Shown here one piece after another: positions 53,616-63,681 of a DNA stretch of 64,000 nucleotides. This stretch comes from Cytophagales bacterium. Lineage in GTDB: Bacteria > Bacteroidota > Bacteroidia > Cytophagales > Cyclobacteriaceae. The stretch lies in the NCBI GenBank assembly GCA_022360055.1, contig JAKSDO010000266.1:1-64000 (forward strand). Reading direction: 5' to 3'. A model generated the notes under the pieces. It did not search any database. It was not told where the DNA came from and was given only the letters and a program-made list of their open reading frames with translations. The position numbers and the translations under genes are program-made. Numbering within the stretch: position 1 is the stretch's first letter; each line of letters begins with the position of its first letter.

Positions 53616-55232
53616 ATGGGTCAAGTCAAATATATTTTTGTTACCGGCGGTGTAACTTCATCTCTTGGTAAAGGTATCATCTCCGCATCGTTAGGGAAAC
53701 TCTTAAAAGCACGAGGATTAAGTGTCACTATTCAAAAGTTTGATCCGTACATCAATATCGACCCCGGAACATTAAATCCGTACGAGCACGGCGAGTGTTA
53801 TGTAACCGAAGACGGAGCGGAGACAGATCTCGACTTGGGCCATTATGAAAGATTTCTGGCTGCCAATACCAGTCAGAAAAACAATGTGACTACGGGACGC
53901 ATCTACAACAATGTGATTACGAAGGAGCGCGAAGGGGAATACCTGGGCAAGACGGTTCAGGTAATTCCGCATATTACCGATGAGATTAAGCGGAATTTCC
54001 TGGCACTCGGACATAACGGGGACTACGATGTGATCATTACCGAAATCGGAGGTTCTGTCGGCGATATTGAATCTTTACCGTTTATCGAAGCCATGCGCCA
54101 AACGCGCTGGGACCTCGGACATGAAAATTGCATCGTAATTCACTTAACCCTGATACCTTATCTCAAGGCGGTAGGCGAGCTTAAAACCAAGCCTACGCAA
54201 CATTCGGTGAAGAAATTACTGGAATCCGGAATCCAGCCGGACATTTTGGTGTGTCGGTCGGAGCGGGCAATAAATATGGAAATCAAGAAAAAACTTGCCC
54301 TGTTCTGTAATGTTCCTATCAATTCCGTTATCTCATCTATTGATGCAAAAACAATATATGATGTGCCGCTTCTGATGCAGAAAGAAAAACTGGACGAGCG
54401 GGTGTTGGAACTTTTCAAGATGTCTGTAAACAAAGCGCCCGGCCTCGAACAGTGGAAAGATTTTTTGACGAGGTTGAAAAACCCAAAACAGGAAGTAAAC
54501 ATCGCTTTGGTAGGAAAATATGTGGAGCTGCACGATGCATACAAATCAATTGCGGAATCATTTATTCATGCCGGCGCTAAAAATGAGTGTAAGGTAAACA
54601 TAAGCTGGATATCTTCGGAGGAAGTCACAAATGAAAATGCTGAGGAGTTGCTGGGACACCAAAACGGGATCCTGATAGCTCCCGGGTTTGGAGAACGGGG
54701 ATTCGAGGGTAAAATTATTGCGGCAAAATATGCCCGGGAAAAGAACGTGCCGTTTTTTGGGATCTGCCTGGGATTACAGGTAGCGGTCATAGAATTTGGC
54801 AGAAATGTTTTGGGGATCAAACACGCGCATTCGACTGAAATGGATCCAATCTGCAAAGATCCGATCATAGATTTGATGGAAGAACAGAAGAAAATTACCA
54901 AAAAGGGAGGAACTATGAGATTAGGTGCGTATCCTTGCAAGCTAAAAAAAGGGACGGCGGTTCAAAGCCTCTATGATTCGGAAGAAATTACGGAACGCCA
55001 TAGACACCGATATGAATTTAACAACGATTACCTGGAACAATTTGAAAATAAGGGTATGATTGCTGCCGGGATTAATCCGGACTCAAATCTGGTCGAGATC
55101 ATGGAACTAAAAAATCATCCCTGGTTTGTTGGCACACAGTTTCATCCCGAATTGAAAAGTAGAGTTGTTGATCCTCATCCTTTGTTTATCGGTTTTATCA
55201 ATGCGGCCATCGATCATATGGCTAAAAATTAA
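53616..55232 (+). CDS. pyrG: CTP synthase
   Basis: 538 aa. The N-terminal synthetase domain opens [17 protein letters not shown] (4-20, P-loop type) and has [11 protein letters not shown]; the C-terminal glutaminase domain has the nucleophile cysteine in FGICLGLQ (about residue 383) and the H-x-E of the triad in GTQFHPEL (about 508-515). It makes CTP from UTP, ATP and glutamine. yidC follows after 22 bases, so both are read together. Confidence 0.97.
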   Translation: MGQVKYIFVTGGVTSSLGKGIISASLGKLLKARGLSVTIQKFDPYINIDPGTLNPYEHGECYVTEDGAETDLDLGHYERFLAANTSQKNNVTTGRIYNNVITKEREGEYLGKTVQVIPHITDEIKRNFLALGHNGDYDVIITEIGGSVGDIESLPFIEAMRQTRWDLGHENCIVIHLTLIPYLKAVGELKTKPTQHSVKKLLESGIQPDILVCRSERAINMEIKKKLALFCNVPINSVISSIDAKTIYDVPLLMQKEKLDERVLELFKMSVNKAPGLEQWKDFLTRLKNPKQEVNIALVGKYVELHDAYKSIAESFIHAGAKNECKVNISWISSEEVTNENAEELLGHQNGILIAPGFGERGFEGKIIAAKYAREKNVPFFGICLGLQVAVIEFGRNVLGIKHAHSTEMDPICKDPIIDLMEEQKKITKKGGTMRLGAYPCKLKKGTAVQSLYDSEEITERHRHRYEFNNDYLEQFENKGMIAAGINPDSNLVEIMELKNHPWFVGTQFHPELKSRVVDPHPLFIGFINAAIDHMAKN

Positions 55233-55254
55233 GAATAGTTAACTATAAATCAGA

Positions 55255-57114
55255 ATGGATAAGAATCAGGCAATTGGTTTTGTTTTAATGGCGGCCTTGC
55301 TTATGGTGTATTTCTATTTTTTTGCACCAAAAGCGCCGGTTCAGGAACCGGGAACTGTTCCCGATTCGGCCAATACGATTACCCCCCCTCCGCAACAGCA
55401 GCTTGGTCAAAACAATTCCGTAGTTGAACAAAATGAAATTAAGGAATCTTCTGCGCACGTGGATAGTTCCGATATTGCCGATCGAAAGTTCGGCCCGTTT
55501 ACGCCGGTGCTTACCGGGAGTGAGGAGCGCATCGCGCTCGAAAACGAGGTGATAAGCATAACCTATTCCACCAGGGGTGGTCTGGCAAAAAAGGTCGAAT
55601 TGAAGGAGTATGATGATTTTCAATATAACAAGCCGCTCGTAATCCTCGATGAGGAATCCAGCGAGCTAAAATATCTTGTAAGCACACCATACGGCAATAT
55701 CGACCTGGCTGATCTTTATTATAAAGCCGAACAGAAGCAACTTGGAGATACATCGGAGCTCACTTTTACCGCTGATCTGGGCGATAACAAAACGCTGATG
55801 CACGTATACAAACTCCCCAAAAATAGTTATGCGGTCACACATCAGTTTATAATTTCTGGTCTCGACGGAGAGATATCCGGAGGTAAAGTCTCCATGATCT
55901 GGGACAATTTCCTTAAGCGCCTCGAAACGGATCTCAAGTACAGCCGAAATTATACCACCATCAACTACTGGCACTCATCCGGTTCAATGGAAGATTTAAG
56001 CGCGCGTTCGTCCGACAAACAAGAAACTACTTTTACGGAGCCTGTTGACTGGTTTTCTTTTAAACAGAAGTTTTTTACAACAGGATATGTATTTAATCGT
56101 CCTGTTTCTTCGGGATATATCTCCGCTGAATTCAATGAGCTTGATACGATGACGGTCAAATATTGCAAGGCAATGATCGATTTGCCGTTAAGTAATTTTA
56201 GCGGGGAGGCGGGCCCCAATACCTATTATTACGGGCCAAACAAGCTGAAAATACTTAAAAAGGTAGCGCCGGGGTTCAGCGAAAACCTTTACCTGGGATG
56301 GCCGATTGTCCGATGGATAAACAAATACGTGATCATAACCATTTTCAATTTTCTTGAAAAGTACATCGCCAGTTACGGCGTTATCATCATCATCCTCGTG
56401 TTTATCATCAAGCTGATACTTTCTCCGCTCACCTACAAATCGCACATCTCCATGGCCAAAACGAAGGCGCTCAAACCGGAGCTGGACGAATTGAAGGCAA
56501 AATACGGCGACGATATGCAAAAAATGCAAAGCGAGCAAATGAAGCTGTATCAGCAGGTAGGTGTGAATCCTTTGAGCGGATGCATCCCCATGCTGTTGCA
56601 AATGCCGATTTTATTTGCCATGTTCCAGTTTATTCCGCTTGCGATCGAGATGCGGCACGTATCGTTTCTTTGGGCGAAAGACCTCTCTACATACGATGCT
56701 ATAATTTCATGGAATTTCGAAATTCCATTGATAAGCAGTTTCTACGGCAATCACGTGAGCTTGTTCACCTTGTTGATGACCGCCTCTACAATTCTATACA
56801 CCTGGGCAAACAGCCAAGCGACAGCGCAGATGCAGGGCCCTATGAAATCGATGCAGTATTTCATGCCGCTGATCTTCATGTTCGTGTTGAATAGTTTTCC
56901 GGCCGGACTGACCTTTTATTATTTTGTCTCCAACCTGGTATCCTTCGGACAAATCGCGATCATCCGCAAATTCGTTGACGACACAAAGATCCGGGCGATT
57001 CTTGAGGAGAATAAAAAGAAGAATAAAAACAAGAAAAAATCAAAATTTGCATCGCGACTTGAAGACGCCATGAAAGCCTCCGAGGAAGCCCGCAGGAAAA
57101 AAGGCAAGAAGTAA
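55255..57114 (+). CDS. yidC: Membrane protein insertase YidC
   Basis: 619 aa. N-terminal helix (about 4-22), a large periplasmic beta domain (about 75-330) and the conserved C-terminal five-helix core (about 360-575: VSPLTYKSHISMAKTKALKPELDELKAKYGDD, NPLSGCIPMLLQMPILFAMFQF in outline), ending in a lysine-rich tail. It inserts membrane proteins with or without SecYEG. The pyrG-yidC pairing is seen in many Bacteroidota. A terminator follows. Confidence 0.96.
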   Translation: MDKNQAIGFVLMAALLMVYFYFFAPKAPVQEPGTVPDSANTITPPPQQQLGQNNSVVEQNEIKESSAHVDSSDIADRKFGPFTPVLTGSEERIALENEVISITYSTRGGLAKKVELKEYDDFQYNKPLVILDEESSELKYLVSTPYGNIDLADLYYKAEQKQLGDTSELTFTADLGDNKTLMHVYKLPKNSYAVTHQFIISGLDGEISGGKVSMIWDNFLKRLETDLKYSRNYTTINYWHSSGSMEDLSARSSDKQETTFTEPVDWFSFKQKFFTTGYVFNRPVSSGYISAEFNELDTMTVKYCKAMIDLPLSNFSGEAGPNTYYYGPNKLKILKKVAPGFSENLYLGWPIVRWINKYVIITIFNFLEKYIASYGVIIIILVFIIKLILSPLTYKSHISMAKTKALKPELDELKAKYGDDMQKMQSEQMKLYQQVGVNPLSGCIPMLLQMPILFAMFQFIPLAIEMRHVSFLWAKDLSTYDAIISWNFEIPLISSFYGNHVSLFTLLMTASTILYTWANSQATAQMQGPMKSMQYFMPLIFMFVLNSFPAGLTFYYFVSNLVSFGQIAIIRKFVDDTKIRAILEENKKKNKNKKKSKFASRLEDAMKASEEARRKKGKK

Positions 57115-57147
57115 GTTCTCTCCTTAAAAAGAATACATATAAAATCA

Positions 57148-57180
57148 AAAAAACACCGATAGCATGTATTGGTGTTTTTT
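57148..57180 (+). terminator. Terminator after yidC
   Basis: AAAAAACACCGATA pairs with TATTGGTGTTTTTT (one G-T wobble) around GCATG, 34 bases after the yidC stop. Flanks allow function in both directions. Confidence 0.8.
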
Positions 57181-57274
57181 CCTGTCTTGAAAGCTGCTTT
57201 GGTTCTTGCGCCCAACTGCATTTTTGATGTACAGATTGTAAATGTTTTATATGCTTAAATTATAAATTAACCTT

Positions 57275-57282
57275 TATCTTTG
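57275..57282 (+). promoter_or_regulatory. Possible -7 box of parAB (TATCTTTG)
   Basis: TATCTTTG matches TAnnTTTG, 138 bases before the parA start, so a long leader would follow. No TTTG at the right distance upstream was found. Confidence 0.4.
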
Positions 57283-57420
57283 CGGAACATTCGATTTTTC
57301 TTTTGGGAGACATGATCGAGGGGGTACATCCGGATGTTTTTATTTTATAAGTGGACACGGATAATCAGATTTCAGACACAGACAAACTATTCTTAATCAA
57401 CTTGTATCGAACTTCAAAAA

Positions 57421-58197
57421 ATGGGTAAAATCATTTCAATAGCTAATCAGAAAGGTGGTGTCGGAAAAACAACAACGGCGATTAATCTCTGCGCCAGCCT
57501 GGCTGCATTGGAATATAAGACGCTTGTTGTCGACGCCGACCCTCAGGCAAATACAACCTCCGGGGTGGGACACAATCCAAAGGAAGTTCAAAACAGCATA
57601 TATGAGTGCATGGTCGATGGAATCGATGTAAAAAGCTGTATACTGGATACTGAAATCGACTACTTATACGTTTTGCCTTCACATATCGACCTGGTAGGCG
57701 CTGAAATCGAGATGGTAAACATTGAAAACAGGGAAGGAAAGATGCGAAAAGCATTGGAACCTATTAAAGACAATTATGATTTTATCATCATCGATTGTTC
57801 TCCTTCCCTGGGCTTGATTACGATCAATGCCTTGACAGCGTCCGATTCGGTAGTCGTACCGGTACAATGCGAATATTTTGCGCTTGAAGGATTGGGCAAG
57901 TTATTGAATACGATTAAAATCATACAGTCGAGGCTGAATACCAACCTTGAAATTGAAGGGATACTTCTGACGATGTACGATGTGCGGCTGCGATTATCCA
58001 ACCAGGTCGTCGAAGAAGTCAAGACACATTTTAAGAACCTTGTTTTCGATACGCTCGTACCCAGAAATATAAAGCTGAGCGAATCGCCGAGTTTTGGAAT
58101 TCCGGCCATCGCGCACGATGCAGATAGCAAAGGAGCCATAAGCTACCTTAATCTTGCAAAAGAAATTCTGGCCAACAACAACTTAGAGAAAAGGTAA
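57421..58197 (+). CDS. parA: Chromosome partitioning ATPase ParA
   Basis: 258 aa of the Soj/MinD-like type: deviant Walker A KGGVGKTT (11-18), VVDADPQANTTSG (39-51) and FIIIDCSPSLGL. No N-terminal HTH extension, so it is the chromosomal short form. parB starts one base after its stop. Together they move the replication origin region; dnaA lies about 38 kb away in this window. Confidence 0.95.
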   Translation: MGKIISIANQKGGVGKTTTAINLCASLAALEYKTLVVDADPQANTTSGVGHNPKEVQNSIYECMVDGIDVKSCILDTEIDYLYVLPSHIDLVGAEIEMVNIENREGKMRKALEPIKDNYDFIIIDCSPSLGLITINALTASDSVVVPVQCEYFALEGLGKLLNTIKIIQSRLNTNLEIEGILLTMYDVRLRLSNQVVEEVKTHFKNLVFDTLVPRNIKLSESPSFGIPAIAHDADSKGAISYLNLAKEILANNNLEKR

Positions 58198-58198
58198 T

Positions 58199-59110
58199 AT
58201 GTCAACTAAGAAACCGAAAAGGCGAAATGCACTGGGCCGGGGATTGGGCGCCCTGCTCGAAGACGCGCCTGCCTCGCCTCCCGTACAAAAGCTTCCGACA
58301 GATGCCAAGGTAGTAAATACGATCAATGAAATTGACCTGCTGAATATTGAAGTAAATCCCTTTCAGCCCAGGACTCAATTTGACGAGGAAGCGCTCGCCG
58401 AATTAGCGGATTCGATAAAAGTACAAGGCATTATTCAACCGATTACGGTAAGAAAGCTAAGCGAGCGAAAATACCAGCTCATTTCAGGCGAACGAAGATA
58501 TCACGCTTCAAAATTGGCCGGTCTTTTGCGGATTCCGGCGTACGTCAGGACGGCCAACGATCAGCAGATGTTGGAAATGGCGCTTATTGAAAACATTCAA
58601 CGCGAAAACCTGAATGCGATCGAGATTGCGCTCAGCTATCAAAGGCTGTTATCGGAATGCGAGCTCAGGCAGGAAGACCTGGGGGATCGCGTAGGAAAAA
58701 AGCGATCTACCGTGACCAATTATTTGCGATTGCTCAAGCTGCCTCCGGACATACAGGCCGCTATTCGGGACGGTAAAATAGGTATGGGCCACGCGCGCGC
58801 GCTGATAAATATCGAAAATGTCGATCTTCAGTTGAATATTTTTAAACGAATCATCAGGGATGACCTTTCCGTGCGGAAAGTGGAAGAGCTGGTGAAAAAA
58901 TTGAAATCTGTCGAGGAATCGCCCGAGGCAGAGCAGTCAAAATCCAAAATTCCGCTGAGTTATGAAATGAAACAGGTCCAGGATCGGCTTTCCTCTCATT
59001 TCGGCAGTAGGGTTTTAATCAACAACGATAAAAACAACCGCGGTACGATCAAAATTCCATACTTCTCTCATGAAGATTTGAATAGAATACTTGAGATACT
59101 GGATCTATAA
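58199..59110 (+). CDS. parB: Chromosome partitioning protein ParB
   Basis: 303 aa. The basic N-terminus (KPKRRNALGRGLGALLED, 4-21) that stimulates ParA, the CTP-binding region with GERRYHAS and ENIQRENLN (about 98-140), an HTH (LGDRVGKKRSTVTNYLRLL) that binds parS, and a C-terminal dimerisation part. No parS-like sequence was found in the window by eye. The next gene starts 5 bases later. Confidence 0.95.
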   Translation: MSTKKPKRRNALGRGLGALLEDAPASPPVQKLPTDAKVVNTINEIDLLNIEVNPFQPRTQFDEEALAELADSIKVQGIIQPITVRKLSERKYQLISGERRYHASKLAGLLRIPAYVRTANDQQMLEMALIENIQRENLNAIEIALSYQRLLSECELRQEDLGDRVGKKRSTVTNYLRLLKLPPDIQAAIRDGKIGMGHARALINIENVDLQLNIFKRIIRDDLSVRKVEELVKKLKSVEESPEAEQSKSKIPLSYEMKQVQDRLSSHFGSRVLINNDKNNRGTIKIPYFSHEDLNRILEILDL

Positions 59111-59115
59111 TCCCA

Positions 59116-59721
59116 ATGAATATCAAATACCTCTTAACATGTGTGGTAATTGTAATTTTGTCTCCTTGGCTAATGGCCCAGGACACCGGCGACTCTACGG
59201 CCTTAATCACAGTGGGAGCCGACACGGTGACGGTTGATTCCGACGAAATAATTGAGATCGAAACGGACACGCTGGAAAACCGACCGGGCACGGCTGCATT
59301 GTATTCCGCCGCGCTTCCGGGCCTTGGACAGGCATACAATAAAAAATACTGGAAAATACCTATTCTTTACGGAGGAGGTCTGGTAATTGGGTACTTCATT
59401 GGTTATAATCACAGATTGTACAAACAATATCGGGATGGCCTTATCGCCCTTATCGATCAGGATGACCGGACGGAACCATTTGACCCAAGGCTGGGACAGA
59501 ACGATTATCAACGCGCCGTCGACTATTGGAGAAGAAATCGGGATCTGCTGATGATAGGCGCAGTCGTACTGTACGTAGCTGCAATTGTCGACGCTCATGT
59601 GGATGCACACCTGGAGCTTTTTACGGTAGAAGACGACATAAGTCTAAACCTGGAGCCCAGCTTTGATACGACTGCCATGCAAACAAATTTATTCGGAGTT
59701 TCATTGAAATTAAGATTTTAA
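59116..59721 (+). CDS. DUF5683 membrane protein
   Basis: 201 aa. Signal peptide (about 1-21, ending LMAQD), then the DUF5683 core: AALYSAALPGLGQAYNKKYWKIPILYGG (about 59-86), a helix pair and YVAAIVDAHVDAHL (about 154-167). This family is fixed between parB and dapB in many Bacteroidota; its role is unknown. It is the third gene of the five-gene run parA-parB-DUF5683-dapB-lepB. Confidence 0.88.
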   Translation: MNIKYLLTCVVIVILSPWLMAQDTGDSTALITVGADTVTVDSDEIIEIETDTLENRPGTAALYSAALPGLGQAYNKKYWKIPILYGGGLVIGYFIGYNHRLYKQYRDGLIALIDQDDRTEPFDPRLGQNDYQRAVDYWRRNRDLLMIGAVVLYVAAIVDAHVDAHLELFTVEDDISLNLEPSFDTTAMQTNLFGVSLKLRF

Positions 59722-59724
59722 AAA

Positions 59725-60441
59725 ATGAATATTCTAATTCTCGGATATGGGAAAATGGGTAAAGCCATCGAGGAAATTGCGGAAGATCGCGGACACACCA
59801 TTTCTCATAAAATCAATATTAACAATACCCAGGCATTAAAATTTATAGATCCCAAAGAGGTCGATGTCGCTATTGAGTTTAGTCAGCCCGGTGCAGCTTA
59901 TGAAAACATAAGTTATTGCCTCGAAAACAATGTCCCGGTGGTAAGCGGCACAACGGGATGGTTGGACAAAAAAGATGAAATTGATCAATTGTGCATGGAA
60001 AAAAACGGATCGTTTTTCTATGCTTCAAATTTCAGTCTGGGTGTCAATCTGTTCTTCAAACTGAGCGAGCTTTTGGCGCAGATGATGGATCAGCAACCGA
60101 GCTATGACCCGCAGATACAAGAAATTCATCATACTGAAAAGCTGGATTCGCCGAGTGGAACCGCGATCACCCTGGCCGAAGAATTAATCAAAAACCATTC
60201 ATCAAAAACCGAATGGATCAACGAACCTTCTGAACAAGAAAACGTACTTCCTATAATATCGAAGAGAGAACCGAATGTCCCCGGCACACACACGATTAGT
60301 TATACTTCCGACGTAGACGAAATAGAAATCAAGCACACTGCCAAAAGCAGGACGGGATTTGCCCTTGGCGCTGTATTGGTCGCCGAGTGGATCCTGGACA
60401 AAAAAGGTGTTTTGTCTATGAAGGATTTTATGAAATTTTAG
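59725..60441 (+). CDS. dapB: 4-Hydroxy-tetrahydrodipicolinate reductase
   Basis: 238 aa, the usual length. It has the NAD(P) loop ILGYGKMG (4-11) and the active-site block EIHHTEKLDSPSGTA (about 132-146) with paired histidines and the lysine. It reduces the DapA product in lysine and diaminopimelate synthesis, feeding peptidoglycan. It is the fourth gene of the par run. Confidence 0.95.
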   Translation: MNILILGYGKMGKAIEEIAEDRGHTISHKININNTQALKFIDPKEVDVAIEFSQPGAAYENISYCLENNVPVVSGTTGWLDKKDEIDQLCMEKNGSFFYASNFSLGVNLFFKLSELLAQMMDQQPSYDPQIQEIHHTEKLDSPSGTAITLAEELIKNHSSKTEWINEPSEQENVLPIISKREPNVPGTHTISYTSDVDEIEIKHTAKSRTGFALGAVLVAEWILDKKGVLSMKDFMKF

Positions 60442-60470
60442 AAAAATTATAATCCTTTCAGTTAATCAAC

Positions 60471-60478
60471 TAAATTTG
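60471..60478 (+). promoter_or_regulatory. Possible -7 box of lepB (TAAATTTG)
   Basis: TAAATTTG matches TAnnTTTG, 26 bases before the lepB ATG. The -33 partner is weak (TTAT). Confidence 0.45.
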
Positions 60479-60503
60479 TGCGCTTTAAAATCGTATAAGA
60501 GTT

Positions 60504-61604
60504 ATGAAATTTGATTTTTTCAAAAAAAGCGAAAAGGAACAGGAAGAAAAGAAAAAGAAATCAGTAGCCAGGGAATGGTTGGACGCGATCGTCTTTGCGG
60601 TAATTGCCGCCACAATTATCCGGTGGTTATTCCTTGAAGCTTTTACCATACCCACTCCTTCCATGGAGAAATCCCTACTTGTAGGTGACTTTTTATTTGT
60701 GAGTAAAATCCATTACGGCCCAAGAACACCCAAGACTCCTTTGCAAATGCCTTTAACCCATCAAAAGATCTGGTGGACGGAAATCCCCTCTTATCTGGAT
60801 TGGATTCAATTACCTCAGTACAGATTGCCGGGATTTACTTCTATTAAACAAAATGATGTGGTCGTATTCAACTATCCCCCGGAGCTTCAATATCCGGTGG
60901 ATCTCAAGACAAACTACATCAAGCGCTGTGTCGGATTACCCGGAGATTCATTGAAAGTGGTAGATACGCAAATCTATGTAAATGACAAACCTTTGGATAA
61001 TCCCGAGAAAATGGAGTTTAGACATAATATCGTAACGAATCAGGACATCAAGGCGAGGGTTTTTAAGAATTACGACATCACGGACTACGAACGAACCAAT
61101 TACGGCTATATCGCGCATACAACTCCGGAAATCGCCAAAGAATTTGAAAAGCTTCCGTTTGTCCAGAGGGTCGAGGTGCTGAAGATGAACGGCGATCAGG
61201 TAAACCCCAGAGTCTATCCCAAGAACAGCCAGTTATTTTCATGGAACGAAGATTATTACGGAGCCATCTGGATACCAAAGGAAGGGGTAACCATCGATCT
61301 TGACGAATCTACCATTGCCCTGTACAGGGATGTCATAGAGAATTACGAACACAACGATGAAGTTCGGGTTGAAAACGGGAAAATGTACGTCGACAATGAA
61401 GAGGTCTCTCAATATACGTTTAAGCAGGATTACTATTTCATGATGGGCGACAACCGGCACAATTCCGAAGACTCGAGATTCTGGGGATTTGTTCCCGAAG
61501 ATCATGTGGTAGGGAAAGCATTTTTCATCTGGTTGTCGCTTGATAAATACGAGTCGTTTCTCAAAAAAATCCGCTGGAAAAGATTTTTCAATTTGATTCA
61601 TTAA
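60504..61604 (+). CDS. lepB: Signal peptidase I
   Basis: 366 aa, larger than the usual 200-320. One N-terminal helix (about 24-42), catalytic S53 in TIPTPSMEKSLL and general base K140 in YIKRCVGLPGD; box E is MGDNRHNSEDSRFWGFVPE near residue 313. An insertion of about 140 residues lies between the lysine box and box E (VFKNYDITDYERTN region), as in other Bacteroidota LepB. It removes Sec and Tat signal peptides. Confidence 0.95.
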   Translation: MKFDFFKKSEKEQEEKKKKSVAREWLDAIVFAVIAATIIRWLFLEAFTIPTPSMEKSLLVGDFLFVSKIHYGPRTPKTPLQMPLTHQKIWWTEIPSYLDWIQLPQYRLPGFTSIKQNDVVVFNYPPELQYPVDLKTNYIKRCVGLPGDSLKVVDTQIYVNDKPLDNPEKMEFRHNIVTNQDIKARVFKNYDITDYERTNYGYIAHTTPEIAKEFEKLPFVQRVEVLKMNGDQVNPRVYPKNSQLFSWNEDYYGAIWIPKEGVTIDLDESTIALYRDVIENYEHNDEVRVENGKMYVDNEEVSQYTFKQDYYFMMGDNRHNSEDSRFWGFVPEDHVVGKAFFIWLSLDKYESFLKKIRWKRFFNLIH

Positions 61605-61793
61605 ATTTCCTTTAGCGTTCATAAATGCCGGTTTATCGGATCAATTGAAAGCGCAAAATGTACTGAAATCTATTCGAACGAAGTTTTTATCGGCAAATCT
61701 TTAACAAATTTATATTTTCGTTTATTGCATCTTGTTATTAATTAAAAGCGTTAAATTTGATCAGGGAACATTGCTCAAAAAATTTGATTTTCA
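61605..61793. other. Gap between lepB and ribBA; no riboswitch seen
   Basis: 189 AT-rich bases. I looked for the FMN riboswitch core before the riboflavin gene and did not find its conserved AGGGTGAAATTCCCGACC text. No gene. Confidence 0.5.
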
Positions 61794-63014
61794 ATGGAAA
61801 AATCCGTCAATTTAGATCCGATAGAAGAAGCCATCCAAGATATTAAAAAAGGTAAAATCATCATCGTAGTTGACGATGAAGACCGGGAAAACGAGGGCGA
61901 TTTCATTTGCGCCGCCGAAGCCGTTACACCCGAAATCATCAATTTCATGGCTACCAACGGTAAGGGCCTGATCTGCGCTCCTTTGATCGAGGACCGCTGC
62001 GAAGAGCTGGGGCTGGAGCTGATGGTCGGCAAAAATACGGCAGCGTTCGAAACGCCTTTTACCATATCCGTAGATCTGATAGGACACGGGTGTACTACCG
62101 GCATTTCTGCCGAGGACCGGTCCAAAACCATTAAATCCCTGGTCGACCCCAATACAAAACCTGAGGATCTCGGCAAACCCGGTCACGTATTCCCGCTAAA
62201 AGCCAAGGCAGGTGGTGTATTAAGGCGCGCCGGCCATACGGAGGCCACAATTGATTTTGCGAGATTGGCAGGCTTTTATCCGGCGGGAGTACTTGTAGAA
62301 ATCATGAAGGACGACGGCTCAATGGCCCGACTGCCGGATTTGCACAAGGTTGCGGACAAGTATGACATGAAACTGGTTTCCATCAAGGACCTTATCGCTT
62401 ATCGCATCGAGAAAGAATCGCTGATCGAAAAAGTCACGGACGTCAATATGCCCACCGACTATGGAGATTTTAAGCTTGCAGCTTACAAACAGACAAGCAC
62501 GGGCGATATACATATGGCCCTGATCAAAGGTTCGTGGGAACCCGATGAGCCGATTTCGGTGCGTGTGCATAGCTCATGCGCTACGGGAGACATATTCGGA
62601 TCTTGCCGGTGCGATTGCGGACCCCAGTTGCACGCCGCCATGGAAATGGTCGATAAAGCGGGTAAAGGGGTGGTATTGTATATGAACCAGGAAGGGCGCG
62701 GAATCGGCCTTCTGAATAAACTCAGGGCCTATAAACTCCAGGAAGAAGGCTATGATACCGTAGAGGCCAATCACAGGCTGGGCTTTAAAATGGATAATAG
62801 GGATTATGGCATCGGCGCCCAAATTCTGAGGGATATCGGGGTCAAAAAGATCAAGCTGATCTCCAACAACCCCAAAAAAAGAACCGGATTGATCGGGTAC
62901 GGACTGGAAATCGTAGAAAGTATCCCGATCGAAATTGCACCAAATGAGCATAATATTCGTTATTTAACTACAAAACGTGATAAAATGGGACATGATATCC
63001 TACGGCATCACTGA
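61794..63014 (+). CDS. ribBA: Bifunctional DHBP synthase / GTP cyclohydrolase II
   Basis: 406 aa fusion of RibB (1-205; [11 protein letters not shown] at 26-36, [13 protein letters not shown]) and RibA (about 210-405; zinc cysteines in [12 protein letters not shown], about 268-278, and [14 protein letters not shown]). It supplies both starting materials of riboflavin from ribulose-5-phosphate and GTP. Both halves look complete. Confidence 0.96.
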   Translation: MEKSVNLDPIEEAIQDIKKGKIIIVVDDEDRENEGDFICAAEAVTPEIINFMATNGKGLICAPLIEDRCEELGLELMVGKNTAAFETPFTISVDLIGHGCTTGISAEDRSKTIKSLVDPNTKPEDLGKPGHVFPLKAKAGGVLRRAGHTEATIDFARLAGFYPAGVLVEIMKDDGSMARLPDLHKVADKYDMKLVSIKDLIAYRIEKESLIEKVTDVNMPTDYGDFKLAAYKQTSTGDIHMALIKGSWEPDEPISVRVHSSCATGDIFGSCRCDCGPQLHAAMEMVDKAGKGVVLYMNQEGRGIGLLNKLRAYKLQEEGYDTVEANHRLGFKMDNRDYGIGAQILRDIGVKKIKLISNNPKKRTGLIGYGLEIVESIPIEIAPNEHNIRYLTTKRDKMGHDILRHH

Positions 63015-63029
63015 TAACCCGAATAGATT

Positions 63030-63665
63030 ATGTTTAGAACGGTTCTGTTATTTCTTCTGCTTCAAATTGGTTCGCTGGTACATTCTCAGGATTTTCCGTC
63101 CGAACTTTGGCACACCGGGAAGCTCGTACTTTTAACAGAGGATACAATCATCGGAAAGATCAAGTATGATCTTCAGAATGACGCTGTTCAGATCAATGTG
63201 CGAAACGTTCTTCAAACTTACAGCGCCAGAAAAATTCTTTACTTCGAAATTTTTGATGAGACGATCGATAGTTACAGACATTTTTACGCACTTCCTTATC
63301 AGGTTCAGAGGAATTATGAAATCCCCCTGATTTTTGAAGTGTTGTATGAAGGCCACCTGTCTTTATTGGTGAGAGAAGAAATTGTGACCGAATCGGTACC
63401 TCAATACAACAATTATCCGTATCACTACTACGGCAATACCCCTTATTCCAATCAAAGAAGAGCGAGGCTGAACTACAAATACTACTTTCTTGATGAGCGC
63501 GGTGGCATTCAAAATTACAATATGAAAAAGAGCGAGCTATTGACCTTCTTCAAAAGCCATCAACAACAAGTGAAGCAATACATTAAAAAAAATAACCTGA
63601 AGCACGACCGGATGCGCGACCTGGTGCGCGTAACAGCGTATTATAACGCCCTTCTGGACAGCTGA
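63030..63665 (+). CDS. Secreted unknown protein between ribBA and surE
   Basis: 211 aa with a signal peptide (about 1-19, ending VHSQD). The body is beta-rich with many aromatic residues (HTGKLVLLTEDTIIGKIKYDL, DSYRHFYALPYQVQRNYEIPLIFEVLYEG in outline), a Tyr/Asn/Pro-rich loop (NNYPYHYYGNTPYSNQRR) and a basic helical end. No family is recognised. It lies 15 bases after ribBA and 16 before surE. Confidence 0.72.
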   Translation: MFRTVLLFLLLQIGSLVHSQDFPSELWHTGKLVLLTEDTIIGKIKYDLQNDAVQINVRNVLQTYSARKILYFEIFDETIDSYRHFYALPYQVQRNYEIPLIFEVLYEGHLSLLVREEIVTESVPQYNNYPYHYYGNTPYSNQRRARLNYKYYFLDERGGIQNYNMKKSELLTFFKSHQQQVKQYIKKNNLKHDRMRDLVRVTAYYNALLDS

Positions 63666-63681
63666 CACTTTTTTATACTAC

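Noticed and set aside
57283-57420. parS site near parAB
   Set aside because: No palindrome like TGTTnCACGTGnAACA here or elsewhere by eye.
61605-61793. FMN riboswitch before ribBA
   Set aside because: None of the conserved RFN-element text was found in this gap.
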